Positions 17,930-26,624 of a stretch of DNA of 64,000 nt are shown here, piece after piece; the stretch's first letter is position 1, and each line of letters starts with the position of its first letter. The position numbers were made by a program, and so were the translations under genes. The stretch comes from Bin55 sp965203735. GTDB lineage: Bacteria > Pseudomonadota > Gammaproteobacteria > Pseudomonadales > Azotimanducaceae. The stretch is taken from NCBI GenBank assembly GCA_965203735.1, contig OZ241909.1, positions 2,480,001-2,544,000 of the forward strand. Reading direction: 5' to 3'. The notes below the pieces were generated by a model. It searched no databases. It was not told the origin of the DNA and saw nothing but the letters and a program-made list of their open reading frames with translations.

Positions 17930-17939
17930 AAGTAAACAC
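17930..17939 (+). repeat. direct repeat AAGTAAACAC, right flank of the IS110-family element
   Basis: This is the second copy of the 10-mer at 16373-16382. One of the two copies belongs to the element and one to the target, if the target-core interpretation is right. Confidence 0.7.
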
Positions 17940-18029
17940 GGAGTTAAGCTCTAGACCGTCGTTACAGTCTCCAGAGCATCGTTCGGAACACTGCCACTAC
18001 TTGCGCAATCAAGAATTCTTACTGAAGAG

Positions 18030-19625
18030 ATGAATGTTTGTACAGCAATAGTCACGGCTCTTAAGAGTCGCGGAGTAACCGTCGCGTTCGGTATTCCAGG
18101 TATTCATAACATGCCAATTTACCGAGCATTGCACGAATGTGGAATTGAAATCTACACAGTCAGACACGAGCAATGTGCATCCTTCATGGCAGATGGCTAT
18201 GCTCGAGTGACAGGATTTCCAGCTCTTTGCGCCGTAATTGACGGACCTGGATTCCTAAACGCGTCCACAGGAATAGCTCAAGCTAAAGCCGACTCTATAA
18301 GCATGATTGTCTTGACTCCCTGTGGAAGTGAGGTATCACAAGGAAGTCCGCACGAACTCTGTGGTCAAGCCGAGGTGTCTCGGCAGATTTGCAAAGCTAG
18401 CTTCCGAGTGGGTCCCGCGACCAGTAGAAGCGGTGTAGAGTCATTTATAGATCGGAATTTGTACCACGGTAGGCAAGGACCGCTACATATCGAAATCCCG
18501 TTATCGATGTCCGAAGGCCAATTGAAACAATCAGATCACAACATTTCTTCCAATTCAGATGAAGGTGTTGCGTGTTCCAGTGAAGTAGATGCAGCCCGAC
18601 AACTGATATTCACCTCGAAACGCCCAATCGTTGTTGCTGGTGGAGGCACAATTGATGCTCAAGCTGAAGTTCAGAAGTTCGCTGAACGTATCGATGCACC
18701 AGTTCTCAACACTGTGAACGCTAAAGGGATTTTGCCCCTGAATCATCCTCTAAGAGTTGGCTTCAGTCCTTCGATTCTAGAACTTAGCAATGAGATTCAG
18801 GAATCTGACTTAACCATCGCGATTGGAACGGAACTAAGCGAGATTGACTTCGACTTCTTCATACAAGGTGATTCATTGAAGTTTCAAAAACTGATTCGTC
18901 TCGACATTGACTCCAGACAGGCTGCCTGCAATGCAGTACCGGATGTTGCAATTGTGGGAGACTGCAAAGAAGTGCTACCTCTCCTCACTCCAAGTCCTTC
19001 AGACCGGAATGGTTCTGCTAGAGCCAAAGAAATGCGCCATATCGCTGGACAGTCTCAATATGTCTCGAACGAAATGTCCGAGTTTCTTGACACTCTTTGT
19101 CAGAATACAGATGTTCTTGTGGGAGACTCGACCCAACCTACCTACTATGCAACTTGGCTGTACGAACCACCTAGCGTGAGACAATACTTTCACAGCGTTA
19201 CAGGATTTGGAACGCTCGGGTACAGCATCCCAGCAGCAATCGGAGCAAAAATCGCCAATCGAACCAATCGCGTGACTGCACTCATTGGAGACGGTGGTTC
19301 GCACTTCACAATTTCTGAGATTCAGTCTGCAACACAATTCGGTCTCGGTATACCTTTCGTGATTTGGAACAATTCATGCTATGGTGAAATCAACAAGGCG
19401 ATGTGTGTCCAAACATCGGATATTTGGTACGAATCGCCTATTCCTCCTGACTTTCGTTCGTTGGCTCAGGCGTACGGTGCCGAATACCGTCAACCGTCCA
19501 GTTTGTCTCAATTGTCGGATTTCTTGAAGGAATCGCATTCGAGGAGTCACCCAACCGTAATCGAAGTGAGCGAGGAGGAGTTTCCTGAGGCTCATATGAC
19601 GATGAATTGGTTCGTTCCTGAATGA
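18030..19625 (+). CDS. thiamine-diphosphate-dependent decarboxylase/synthase family enzyme
   Basis: This 531-residue enzyme has the three-domain layout of acetolactate synthase and benzoylformate decarboxylase relatives. The N-terminal pyrimidine-binding domain starts FGIPGIHNMPIYRAL and has the catalytic Glu in VRHEQCASFMADGYARVTG. The central domain follows at about 190-330. The C-terminal domain carries the ThDP motif GDGGSHFT, ending 25 residues later in NN. GIPG-H at the start is most like AruI (5-guanidino-2-oxopentanoate decarboxylase) and its neighbours in the family, but the substrate is not certain. A sulfatase gene follows after 30 bases on the same strand, so they are probably co-transcribed. 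Confidence 0.85.
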   Translation: MNVCTAIVTALKSRGVTVAFGIPGIHNMPIYRALHECGIEIYTVRHEQCASFMADGYARVTGFPALCAVIDGPGFLNASTGIAQAKADSISMIVLTPCGSEVSQGSPHELCGQAEVSRQICKASFRVGPATSRSGVESFIDRNLYHGRQGPLHIEIPLSMSEGQLKQSDHNISSNSDEGVACSSEVDAARQLIFTSKRPIVVAGGGTIDAQAEVQKFAERIDAPVLNTVNAKGILPLNHPLRVGFSPSILELSNEIQESDLTIAIGTELSEIDFDFFIQGDSLKFQKLIRLDIDSRQAACNAVPDVAIVGDCKEVLPLLTPSPSDRNGSARAKEMRHIAGQSQYVSNEMSEFLDTLCQNTDVLVGDSTQPTYYATWLYEPPSVRQYFHSVTGFGTLGYSIPAAIGAKIANRTNRVTALIGDGGSHFTISEIQSATQFGLGIPFVIWNNSCYGEINKAMCVQTSDIWYESPIPPDFRSLAQAYGAEYRQPSSLSQLSDFLKESHSRSHPTVIEVSEEEFPEAHMTMNWFVPE

Positions 19626-19655
19626 CAAATAACATTAGGAAGGTAACATAAATAG

Positions 19656-21149
19656 ATGATAGAAAAAGATATTAATCGAAAGAAACCGAACATTCTGTTT
19701 ATTTTCACTGACCAGCTTCGTGGTGATTCAATTGGTATCGAACCATACTCTCAAGTCATCACACCAAACTTGGACAAACTGGCAAGCAATGGAATCTCCT
19801 TCTCTAGGTGTATGGGCAATGCGCCGCTTTGTGTCCCGGCTCGTACAGCACTAATGACCGGGCAGCTCATTCGCGAGAACGCAATATGGAGTAATCGCGT
19901 GGGAGCAGACGCCAATGGCCCTAGCCATGTGAGAAATATCCGCGATGCGGGCTACCACACCGCTGTCATAGGCAAGACTCATCTCTGGCGTCACAGCGCA
20001 GCAGGCAAACCTGGTCAACATGTCAAGGAAATGGAACACAACCTGCATGATTGGGGATTCGAGCACACTCACGAGCTCAACGACCCTATCGAAACTGCCT
20101 GGATGGGCTGCCACTACACCGACTACTTGGAAGAAAAAGGTTGGTTAGAGGCCCATCGCAACTACATTCAGGCGTGGCTCGCCGAGATGCGTACCGGAAA
20201 TATAACCCCTTGGGGGCAAGAACCGGCACCCGTACCCGAAGGAGAAGACATCGACTCCTATATAGGCCGAACCGCCTGTGACTGGATTCGCGACTATGCA
20301 GATAATCGTCCGTTCTACCTGCAAGTTCAGTTCACTGGACCACATGATCCATTCGACGGCCCGCAACCCTACCGAAACCGATACGATCCAAACCAACTGG
20401 ATATAGGTATTCATGAGCCCCACGACCCACCCACCGACCTCATAGCTGCTTTATGGCGTAGAGCTCCTTCCGTACACAAAGCAACCAAGTATCAAAGGCA
20501 AAGATGGCGGGCTTGGTACTACGCAAACATTACGTTAATTGACGATTGGATTGGCAAAATCTTGGACCAACTAGAGACACAGGGTCAATTGAATAACACT
20601 TGGGTTATGTTCAATTCTGATCATGGAGAAATGCTCGGTGATCATGGTCTGTCGAGCAAGGCAGTTTTCTACGAACAAGCAGTCCGAGTTCCTTGCATCA
20701 TTCGCCCTCCCACTGGCATTGATAGCGGACTGACTTCTGATGCTCTAATTGAGCACATTGATCTTCCGGCCACATTGCTAGACATTGCCGAAGCCAGGCC
20801 GCTGCACACCTCACTCGGAAGATCGTTGATTAGGTATCTTCGACCTACTGGGACCGAACCAATACACAACAACGGAAAGGAAGCCGTGATCTCGGAATTG
20901 TTTGGCCAAACGACAGTGATTACCGACAAGTACAAGCTCACCGTACGAATAGATGACCATCGCGTAGCACAGCTGTTTGACTTGACAAGTGATCCAAACG
21001 AACTACAAAATGTTAGAAAAGATCCACACTATCAAGAGACGATTCTAGACTTGGTCGAACGATTTGTTAAGCCTCTTGATGAACGGATTGATCAATCAGG
21101 TCTTCGAGACTATCGGGATTACGTCACACGGACTGGAAGCGTGAATTAA
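19656..21149 (+). CDS. sulfatase (formylglycine-dependent type I)
   Basis: This 497-residue hydrolase cleaves a sulfate ester. The metal-binding start is NILFIFTDQLRGDSIG. The sulfatase signature LCVPARTALMTG (C-x-P-x-R at about residue 54) holds the cysteine that is matured to formylglycine. Further ligands are in VIGKTHLWRH, FTGPHDPF and MFNSDHGEMLGDHGL. No signal peptide is seen, so it is likely cytoplasmic, as choline-sulfatase-type enzymes are. AGGAAGG precedes the ATG. It follows the ThDP enzyme by 30 bases. The pair may act on a small organic sulfate or sulfonate, which is inference. No anaerobic maturase is seen nearby. Confidence 0.92.
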   Translation: MIEKDINRKKPNILFIFTDQLRGDSIGIEPYSQVITPNLDKLASNGISFSRCMGNAPLCVPARTALMTGQLIRENAIWSNRVGADANGPSHVRNIRDAGYHTAVIGKTHLWRHSAAGKPGQHVKEMEHNLHDWGFEHTHELNDPIETAWMGCHYTDYLEEKGWLEAHRNYIQAWLAEMRTGNITPWGQEPAPVPEGEDIDSYIGRTACDWIRDYADNRPFYLQVQFTGPHDPFDGPQPYRNRYDPNQLDIGIHEPHDPPTDLIAALWRRAPSVHKATKYQRQRWRAWYYANITLIDDWIGKILDQLETQGQLNNTWVMFNSDHGEMLGDHGLSSKAVFYEQAVRVPCIIRPPTGIDSGLTSDALIEHIDLPATLLDIAEARPLHTSLGRSLIRYLRPTGTEPIHNNGKEAVISELFGQTTVITDKYKLTVRIDDHRVAQLFDLTSDPNELQNVRKDPHYQETILDLVERFVKPLDERIDQSGLRDYRDYVTRTGSVN

Positions 21150-21231
21150 GTGTTCAAGCGTTCGTTATACGCAACGCGTTGGACCGAATCCTCTCCGTTT
21201 CACTTCTAATATCGTTCACGCTTGCAAAACC

Positions 21232-22119
21232 CTATGTAGCAGAAGCGGTTGAAATGCCCTCTATTGCCCGATCCAGTGCACTTGAGAAATCCGTTTCAGC
21301 CATGTCTCGCTGAAGTTCCTCTGTTAGAGCTCGCGAAAAACTTGCAATCATTGACCGGTTCTCGCTGAGACGGCGAATGGACTCTTCCTGCGAGTAGCCT
21401 CCCGAAAGCGCAGCAACCCTCAAAACTCTAGGATGGCGCGACAATTCACTGTAAAAGTTTGGCTGCTCCGGCAAAGTTAGTTTGAACACCACATGCTCAT
21501 CGTGGTCGAGCGTGGCTAAACGACGTTCCAAGTTCAGTCTGAGTACCTCTTCGCACTCGGACTTATCGGGTGCATTGATGTCAATTTCAGGTTCGACAAT
21601 CGGTACCAAACCATGTTCGAGGATGGTTCTTGCATAGTCAAACTGCTGTCCGACAATGTCCTCGATAGCTTGACGGTTGCATCTCTTTATCACGGATCGC
21701 ATTTTGGTACCGAACACATCAAGGCTTTTTGCTTCATTGAGTCGATCCGATAGATTGGTAAAAGGCTTCATCATTTGGACGCCGGACGACTCATCTGCCA
21801 AACCAACGTCGATCTTCAGGAAGGGAAGAATGGATTTTCGCTGCCATAAGTATTGGCTAGCTTTCAGACCGTCGACTGTATCTCGCATTGTCTTTTCGAA
21901 AAGAATGGCACCGAGCACTCGAGGTCGTCCAAATGCACTGCTTGTCATGATCCTCACTCGCATGGCGTGTACAAGATCGAACATCAGTTCTTCATCGTTC
22001 TCGAATTCGGACTGAGGAACGCCATAGCGTTCCAAGGTTTTAGGAGTGCTACCACCACTCTGATCCAATGCTGCAATAAATCCGGCACCCACGCGCATGA
22101 GCATTTGTTGTTCCGGCAT
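21232..22119 (-). CDS. class I fructose-bisphosphate aldolase
   Basis: This 295-residue protein is a class I (Schiff-base) fructose-1,6-bisphosphate aldolase of the bacterial short type. Seen are FIAALDQSGGSTPKTLERYG near the N-terminus, LGAILFEKTM, LPFLKIDVGLADE with the family lysine, LVPIVEPEIDINAPDK, VVFKLTLPEQPN with the likely Schiff-base lysine, and RVAALSGGYSQEESIRRLSEN in the phosphate site. It cleaves or forms fructose bisphosphate in glycolysis and gluconeogenesis. It is convergent with the sulfatase (gap 82 bases) and lies downstream of an LLM gene on the same strand with about 100 bases between. Length is normal. Confidence 0.93.
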   Translation of the reverse strand: MPEQQMLMRVGAGFIAALDQSGGSTPKTLERYGVPQSEFENDEELMFDLVHAMRVRIMTSSAFGRPRVLGAILFEKTMRDTVDGLKASQYLWQRKSILPFLKIDVGLADESSGVQMMKPFTNLSDRLNEAKSLDVFGTKMRSVIKRCNRQAIEDIVGQQFDYARTILEHGLVPIVEPEIDINAPDKSECEEVLRLNLERRLATLDHDEHVVFKLTLPEQPNFYSELSRHPRVLRVAALSGGYSQEESIRRLSENRSMIASFSRALTEELQRDMAETDFSSALDRAIEGISTASAT

Positions 22120-22217
22120 TACCCTATTTCTCCCGTTTCTACGAATTCTTCAATGTTATCCAACCTGCTAATAGCACACGGATTCTCACTCGGGTTTAAC
22201 TCATTGGAAAGAGATGA

Positions 22218-23261
22218 TCATTCTTCTTGTTTTGTTTGTTGTAACTCTGTCTCCGCAGGCACATTCACGCCTTGAGCAGCTTCCGCTGCCAATTCAAACG
22301 AACGCATCCTCTTTTGATGGTCATAAATAGAGGAAACGAGTATGAGCTCGTCTGCTCCTGTCTCGTTCACGAACCTTTGCATGGAAGCTCGAACATCTGT
22401 GATTGTTCCCACTGCAGATGCTGCTCGCGTTGACTTGACAACGTGCAGTTGACCACGGTCTAGTGTTGACTCGAAATCTTCAACTGGAGGCGGGAGTCTT
22501 CCCGGTGTACCCGTTCTCATTTTCAGCAGTGACTGCAGGCCTGACGTCCGTAGAAAATTGGCATCTTCCACTGTATCAGCGACACAAACATTGAAACCCA
22601 GCATCAAGTAGGGATCCCGCAATTGCGCTGAAGGCTCAAATCGCTTCCGGTATTCCACAATCGCTTCATGCAACATCTGGGGAGCAAAGTGAGACGCAAA
22701 CGAATATGGCAATCCCAACATCGCAGCAAGTTGTGCCCCGTACAAACTCGAACCCAAAATCCATATGGGTACACGTGTATTGTTGCCTGGAAAGGCTCGA
22801 ACTTTCTGCCCGGGTTTCAGCGGTCCGAGGTAGTGCTGCAGCTCGAGGACATCGCGAGGAAAGCCGTCCATGTCTCCTTGCAAGTTTCTTCTTATAGCAA
22901 ACGAGGTTTGCTGATCCGTTCCTGGTGCCCTTCCGATCCCAAGATCAATCCTACCTGGAAACAACGTCTCCAGAGTACCGAATTGTTCGGCGATGAGTAG
23001 AGGTGCATGATTCGGCAACATCACACCACCGGATCCAACACGAATGGACTCGGTTTGTTGTGCAACATGACCAATGACCACTGCAGTGGCGGAGCTCGCA
23101 ATTCCAGGCATGTTGTGATGTTCGGCAACCCAGTATCTGTAGTAGCCCAGACGTTCAGCAAGCTGAGCTAGATCTACTACATTTCGTAACGCGACAGACT
23201 CATTGCTCCCTTCGACCACGGGGGCCAGATCGAGCACGGAGTAGCGAATTTTTCGTGACAT
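22218..23261 (-). CDS. LLM-class flavin-dependent oxidoreductase (YhbW/MsnO8-like)
   Basis: This 347-residue luciferase-like protein starts MSRKIRYSVLDLAPV, the usual entry of the MsnO8/YhbW group of FMN-dependent enzymes. Typical sequences follow: RLGYYRYWVAEHHNMPGIASSATAVV, RVGSGGVMLPNHAPL, LGIGRAPGTDQ, and the C-terminal ADELILVSSIYDHQKRMRSFEL. ATG 23261 is chosen over a TTG 9 bases upstream. It is divergent from the ArsC-like gene at 23329, with only about 67 bases between the starts. Substrate unknown. Confidence 0.9.
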   Translation of the reverse strand: MSRKIRYSVLDLAPVVEGSNESVALRNVVDLAQLAERLGYYRYWVAEHHNMPGIASSATAVVIGHVAQQTESIRVGSGGVMLPNHAPLLIAEQFGTLETLFPGRIDLGIGRAPGTDQQTSFAIRRNLQGDMDGFPRDVLELQHYLGPLKPGQKVRAFPGNNTRVPIWILGSSLYGAQLAAMLGLPYSFASHFAPQMLHEAIVEYRKRFEPSAQLRDPYLMLGFNVCVADTVEDANFLRTSGLQSLLKMRTGTPGRLPPPVEDFESTLDRGQLHVVKSTRAASAVGTITDVRASMQRFVNETGADELILVSSIYDHQKRMRSFELAAEAAQGVNVPAETELQQTKQEE

Positions 23262-23328
23262 GGAACGCAATCAATCACACAGAAAGTGGGAGTTTATACT
23301 TTGGCGAACTTCAAGACTCTGCAACTCT

Positions 23329-23685
23329 ATGAGCGACTTTCAAATCTACTTCAATCCACACTGCAGCAAGTGTCGAACTGCGTTGAACGCAATTCAAGAT
23401 AAGGGTATGAACCCTAGTGTTGTACGTTATCTTGACGATCCACTGACGGACGAGACACTGCGAGGGATTATCGCCATCTTGTCGGATCCTATAGACGACC
23501 TAGTTCGCAAGGACCGCAACTTTGATGCACTAGGTCTCAATCCGGATGACTATCGGGAAGAGGACTCGGTCGTAAGCCTTATCTTGGAGCACCCGGAGCT
23601 CATGCAACGACCTGTTGTCGTTCAGAATGGTCGCGCAAGAATTGTCCGCTCACAAGAGAGAATCGACGAAGTTGTAAGCGCTTGA
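23329..23685 (+). CDS. arsC: arsenate reductase-like protein (ArsC/Spx glutaredoxin-type)
   Basis: This 118-residue protein has the thioredoxin fold of glutaredoxin-linked ArsC. The start FQIYFNPHCSKCRTALNAI has the active-site Cys of HCSKC. VRYLDDPLTDETLRGI, ILEHPELMQRPVVV and the conserved Arg in RIVRSQERI complete the family pattern. It reduces arsenate with glutathione/glutaredoxin if the family role holds. The true start is the ATG at 23329; the open frame extends 23 codons further without a family match. No other arsenic gene (arsB, arsR, acr3) is seen nearby, so a general redox role is also possible. Confidence 0.88.
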   Translation: MSDFQIYFNPHCSKCRTALNAIQDKGMNPSVVRYLDDPLTDETLRGIIAILSDPIDDLVRKDRNFDALGLNPDDYREEDSVVSLILEHPELMQRPVVVQNGRARIVRSQERIDEVVSA

Positions 23686-25401
23686 CTAGGCAGAGCTGTT
23701 AGAAGCGAGAGGTCCCCTCAACAACTGTCCTGATTGCGAACCGGTGTGCTCATTGGAATTCAGGAAGACTTCGCCATTGACAATGGTCGTTTTTATTCCG
23801 TGTGCAGTTTGCTTTAGACGTTTTGCACCTGAAGGAAGATCACGTTCCACGGTCGGCATATCAGGCCCGATCATATCCGGGTCGAACACCACAACATCTG
23901 CCGCAAAACCTGGCTTAAGCAGCCCTCGATCACGCAAGCCCCATCGTCTTGCGGTCTCCGAAGTCACCATAGCAACTGCTTGTTCAAGGGTCAATTCCTC
24001 TCGTTCACGGACCCAATGGCTGAAAATGTGAGTTTGTAGCGAACTGTCCATGATCTGGGACACGTGAGCACCGGAGTCGGAGAAAGTTACGACGGATTTC
24101 GGATGTTTCATCATTTCGATGACATCGTCCTCATTCTCGTTGGCAATGGGCTGCCGAAACATGCATTTGAAGTCACTTTCCAAAGCCATGTCGATCATCA
24201 GCTCAACCGGACTTACTCCACGTTGTGCTGCGAGCTCGTCCATCCGTTGCGTGCCACCAGAGGGTTCGTCCATCGCGAATACCCAATGCCAATTTGGCGG
24301 TCGAACAATGACTGACCGCTCCTTGTGTCTCTCACTTTCGTCGCTTGCAGCCTCAATGAGTTTGGCCCGAAGCTCTGGATTTCTAAACTTTGCCTTTTGT
24401 TCCTCAAGAGGTAACTGCCGAATTTCTCTCCATACATTCCAGCTGTCAAAGGGAGTATTCGATTCGAACGTGTAGATGACGTTGAGAGCTCTCGAATGCA
24501 CTTGAGCAAACATCGTCCCCCCGGCCTCTTCTACTTCCTCCAGCAAATCGAAGAAACTTCGCCAACGATCAGGAATATGCCGGGAGCTGAACATTCCCCA
24601 CGTAACAGGACACTTGAGATCCACAGCCAACTCTTTGATTCGATTCTGATAGTCCAGTAGTCGATCGGGATCACGCCCTGTGTCTTCCGCTGCTATCTCG
24701 AAAATACCTGCTCCTGTGGCTCTCATTTGTCCAACTAGACACTTGACCTCTTCCCACTGGGCCAATCGACTGGCTACCGGTTTGTGATCCGATGTTTGGT
24801 GGTTTCGACTCCGGGACGTCGAAAAACCAATTGCTCCTGCCTTAACGGCTTCTTGAACCAATTCGCCCATTTGCTTAAGCTCATCTTCCGAAGATGCATC
24901 GGTAAATGCTCGCTCCCCCATCACATAGGTCCTCAGTGCCGAGTGACCTACATAGCCTGCGTAGTTGATCCCTTTAGGGGTTGAGTCGACAGCATTGAGA
25001 TAATCGGGATAGCTCTCCCATCTCCAATCGATCCCTTCCAACATTGCGCCACGAGAAATATCTTCGGCTCGTTCTAGATTGCGAAACACATGGTCTGCTT
25101 CAGATTCCTTGCAAGGAGCTAGCGTGAATCCACAGTTTCCCATCACAACACTCGTGACTCCGTGGTAGCAGGAGCACGATCCGAGGTCATCCCAAAAGAC
25201 CTGAGCGTCCATGTGTGTATGCCCATCGACAAAACCTGGAGCGACGATGTGTCCTTCGGCATCTATGGTTTGTCTTGCTCGTCCGCAGTCGTCTCCGATT
25301 TCAACGATTCGCCCATTAGAGATGGCTACATTGGCGTGTAGGCGTGCCTTGCCTGAGCCGTCGATTACGGTTCCGTTTTGAATCAAAATGTCGTGGGGCA
25401 T
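23686..25401 (-). CDS. N-acyl-D-amino-acid deacylase-family amidohydrolase
   Basis: This 571-residue metal-dependent hydrolase belongs to the amidohydrolase superfamily, D-aminoacylase branch. The metal-binding HTH motif is in VAPGFVDGHTHMDAQ near residue 60. SVVMGNCGFTLAPC and GAIGFSTSRSRNH are typical of D-aminoacylase relatives. The catalytic Asp lies in VVTFSDSGAHVSQI near 465, and the closing strand has GFAADVVVFDPD. It probably cleaves an N-acyl group from an amino acid or a related cyclic amide. Its stop abuts the ArsC-like gene's stop (convergent, no gap). About 200 bases separate its start from the divergent enoyl-CoA hydratase. Confidence 0.88.
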   Translation of the reverse strand: MPHDILIQNGTVIDGSGKARLHANVAISNGRIVEIGDDCGRARQTIDAEGHIVAPGFVDGHTHMDAQVFWDDLGSCSCYHGVTSVVMGNCGFTLAPCKESEADHVFRNLERAEDISRGAMLEGIDWRWESYPDYLNAVDSTPKGINYAGYVGHSALRTYVMGERAFTDASSEDELKQMGELVQEAVKAGAIGFSTSRSRNHQTSDHKPVASRLAQWEEVKCLVGQMRATGAGIFEIAAEDTGRDPDRLLDYQNRIKELAVDLKCPVTWGMFSSRHIPDRWRSFFDLLEEVEEAGGTMFAQVHSRALNVIYTFESNTPFDSWNVWREIRQLPLEEQKAKFRNPELRAKLIEAASDESERHKERSVIVRPPNWHWVFAMDEPSGGTQRMDELAAQRGVSPVELMIDMALESDFKCMFRQPIANENEDDVIEMMKHPKSVVTFSDSGAHVSQIMDSSLQTHIFSHWVREREELTLEQAVAMVTSETARRWGLRDRGLLKPGFAADVVVFDPDMIGPDMPTVERDLPSGAKRLKQTAHGIKTTIVNGEVFLNSNEHTGSQSGQLLRGPLASNSSA

Positions 25402-25606
25402 TGGAATATCTCAGGTGGGACAAGCAAAGATGCGTACTGATTATGAGCCTACGAAGGCTACATTTGCATTGTAAGTCCAACATCTGGACCTCGAGAGATA
25501 CTCTCACTATTCCTGAAGTTCGTAACCCTAAGATCGCAACTGAGTATCCAATCTCCACTAATCCCGCAACGAGTAGACTATTGCTAGAGGGCTACCAGGC
25601 AGAATC

Positions 25607-26539
25607 ATGGACTACAACAACATCGAATACTCAACTGACGACCGCATTGCATTCGTCACACTAAATCGACCGGAGAAGCTCAATCCTCTGAGTCATGCGC
25701 TTCGTGGCGAGGTCTACGACGCAATGAGGCGTGCAGAGGCAGATCGGAGCGTCGGCGTAATTATCTTGCGTGCCAATGGCAGAGCGTTTTCCGCTGGATA
25801 CGATCTCGCTCCAAACCTGGATGAACAGAGCGACTTCGTCAGTGATCGCTCGGGAATGCCGGATACGGGTTCAACACATCCCCAGCACTACGATTGGTCG
25901 CGACACGCTTTGATGGGACATTGGCTCATATGGGAACTGGCGAAACCGGTCATTGCACAAATACAAGGTTGGTGTCTTGCGGGAGGAACCGAACTGACAT
26001 CGATATGCGACATGCGAATCGTCGCGGAGGACGCTCGAATTGGATATCCGCCAGTTCGTGCAATGGGAACGATGGATATGATGTGGGCACCTTGGTTTCT
26101 ACCACCTGTCAAAGCTCGTGAGTTCGCCTATACCGGCGACTGGTTTACTGGAGCTGAAATGGCACAGTACGGCTGGGCCAACTACGCCATTCCAAAAGAA
26201 GATCTCGCGGACTTCACTGAGAAGTTTGCTCGACGACTCGGACACATTGATAACGACCAATTGAATTACAACAAGCGTGCAGTTAATCGCCAGTACGAAA
26301 TCATGGGTATCCGAACCGGTCTTATGTCGGGCACGGATGTAGAAGCGATGTCGAAGCATCGACCCGCAGCCGGAGAATTTGGGAAGCGGGTCCGCGAAGA
26401 GGGACTAAAGGCCGCGTTGGAATGGAGAGACGGTCCATTCGGTGATTTTCGCGCAGAGTATCAGGACAAGTATCGCGATCGTGAATTAGCCGGATCAAGT
26501 AAGTCAGCGAAGCCTGGAGACAGCGACTACAGTCGTTAG
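25607..26539 (+). CDS. enoyl-CoA hydratase/isomerase family protein
   Basis: This 310-residue crotonase-fold enzyme has VTLNRPEKLNPLSHALRGEV, VIILRANGRAFSAGYDL (first oxyanion-hole segment) and QIQGWCLAGGTELTSICDMRIVAEDARIGYP (second). It hydrates or isomerises an acyl-CoA. It is strikingly similar to the enzyme at 46492-47406: the stretches MDMMWAPWFLPP, KAREFAY, KRAVNRQYE and EGLKAALEWRDGPF are shared, so the two are paralogues. A long insertion after the first motif (SGMPDTGSTHPQHYDW) is also shared. It is followed after 85 bases by an LLM enzyme. Confidence 0.92.
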   Translation: MDYNNIEYSTDDRIAFVTLNRPEKLNPLSHALRGEVYDAMRRAEADRSVGVIILRANGRAFSAGYDLAPNLDEQSDFVSDRSGMPDTGSTHPQHYDWSRHALMGHWLIWELAKPVIAQIQGWCLAGGTELTSICDMRIVAEDARIGYPPVRAMGTMDMMWAPWFLPPVKAREFAYTGDWFTGAEMAQYGWANYAIPKEDLADFTEKFARRLGHIDNDQLNYNKRAVNRQYEIMGIRTGLMSGTDVEAMSKHRPAAGEFGKRVREEGLKAALEWRDGPFGDFRAEYQDKYRDRELAGSSKSAKPGDSDYSR

Positions 26540-26624
26540 CCTTCGTCGCCGAGCTCGAGATTGGTGCCCATGCGTGCTAAGTAGGCATGTCTCGCACCTG
26601 ATCTGAACTAGGAGGGAACCAACT

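Larger units (their letters stand above)
16373..17939 (-). mobile_element. IS110-family insertion sequence (IS1111-like)
   Basis: The element holds one DEDD transposase gene on the minus strand and is clearly GC-richer than its flanks. CATGTTTTGACC at 16386-16397 and its exact reverse complement at 17900-17911 form subterminal inverted repeats; five more bases (GCTCT) also match inside, with one base inserted on the right. Outside them the 10-mer AAGTAAACAC occurs directly repeated at 16373-16382 and 17930-17939, 3 nt from the left repeat and 18 nt from the right one. IS110 elements mostly lack ordinary terminal repeats, whereas the IS1111 subgroup has subterminal ones. About 275 bases of non-coding DNA follow the transposase stop. 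Confidence 0.85.
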
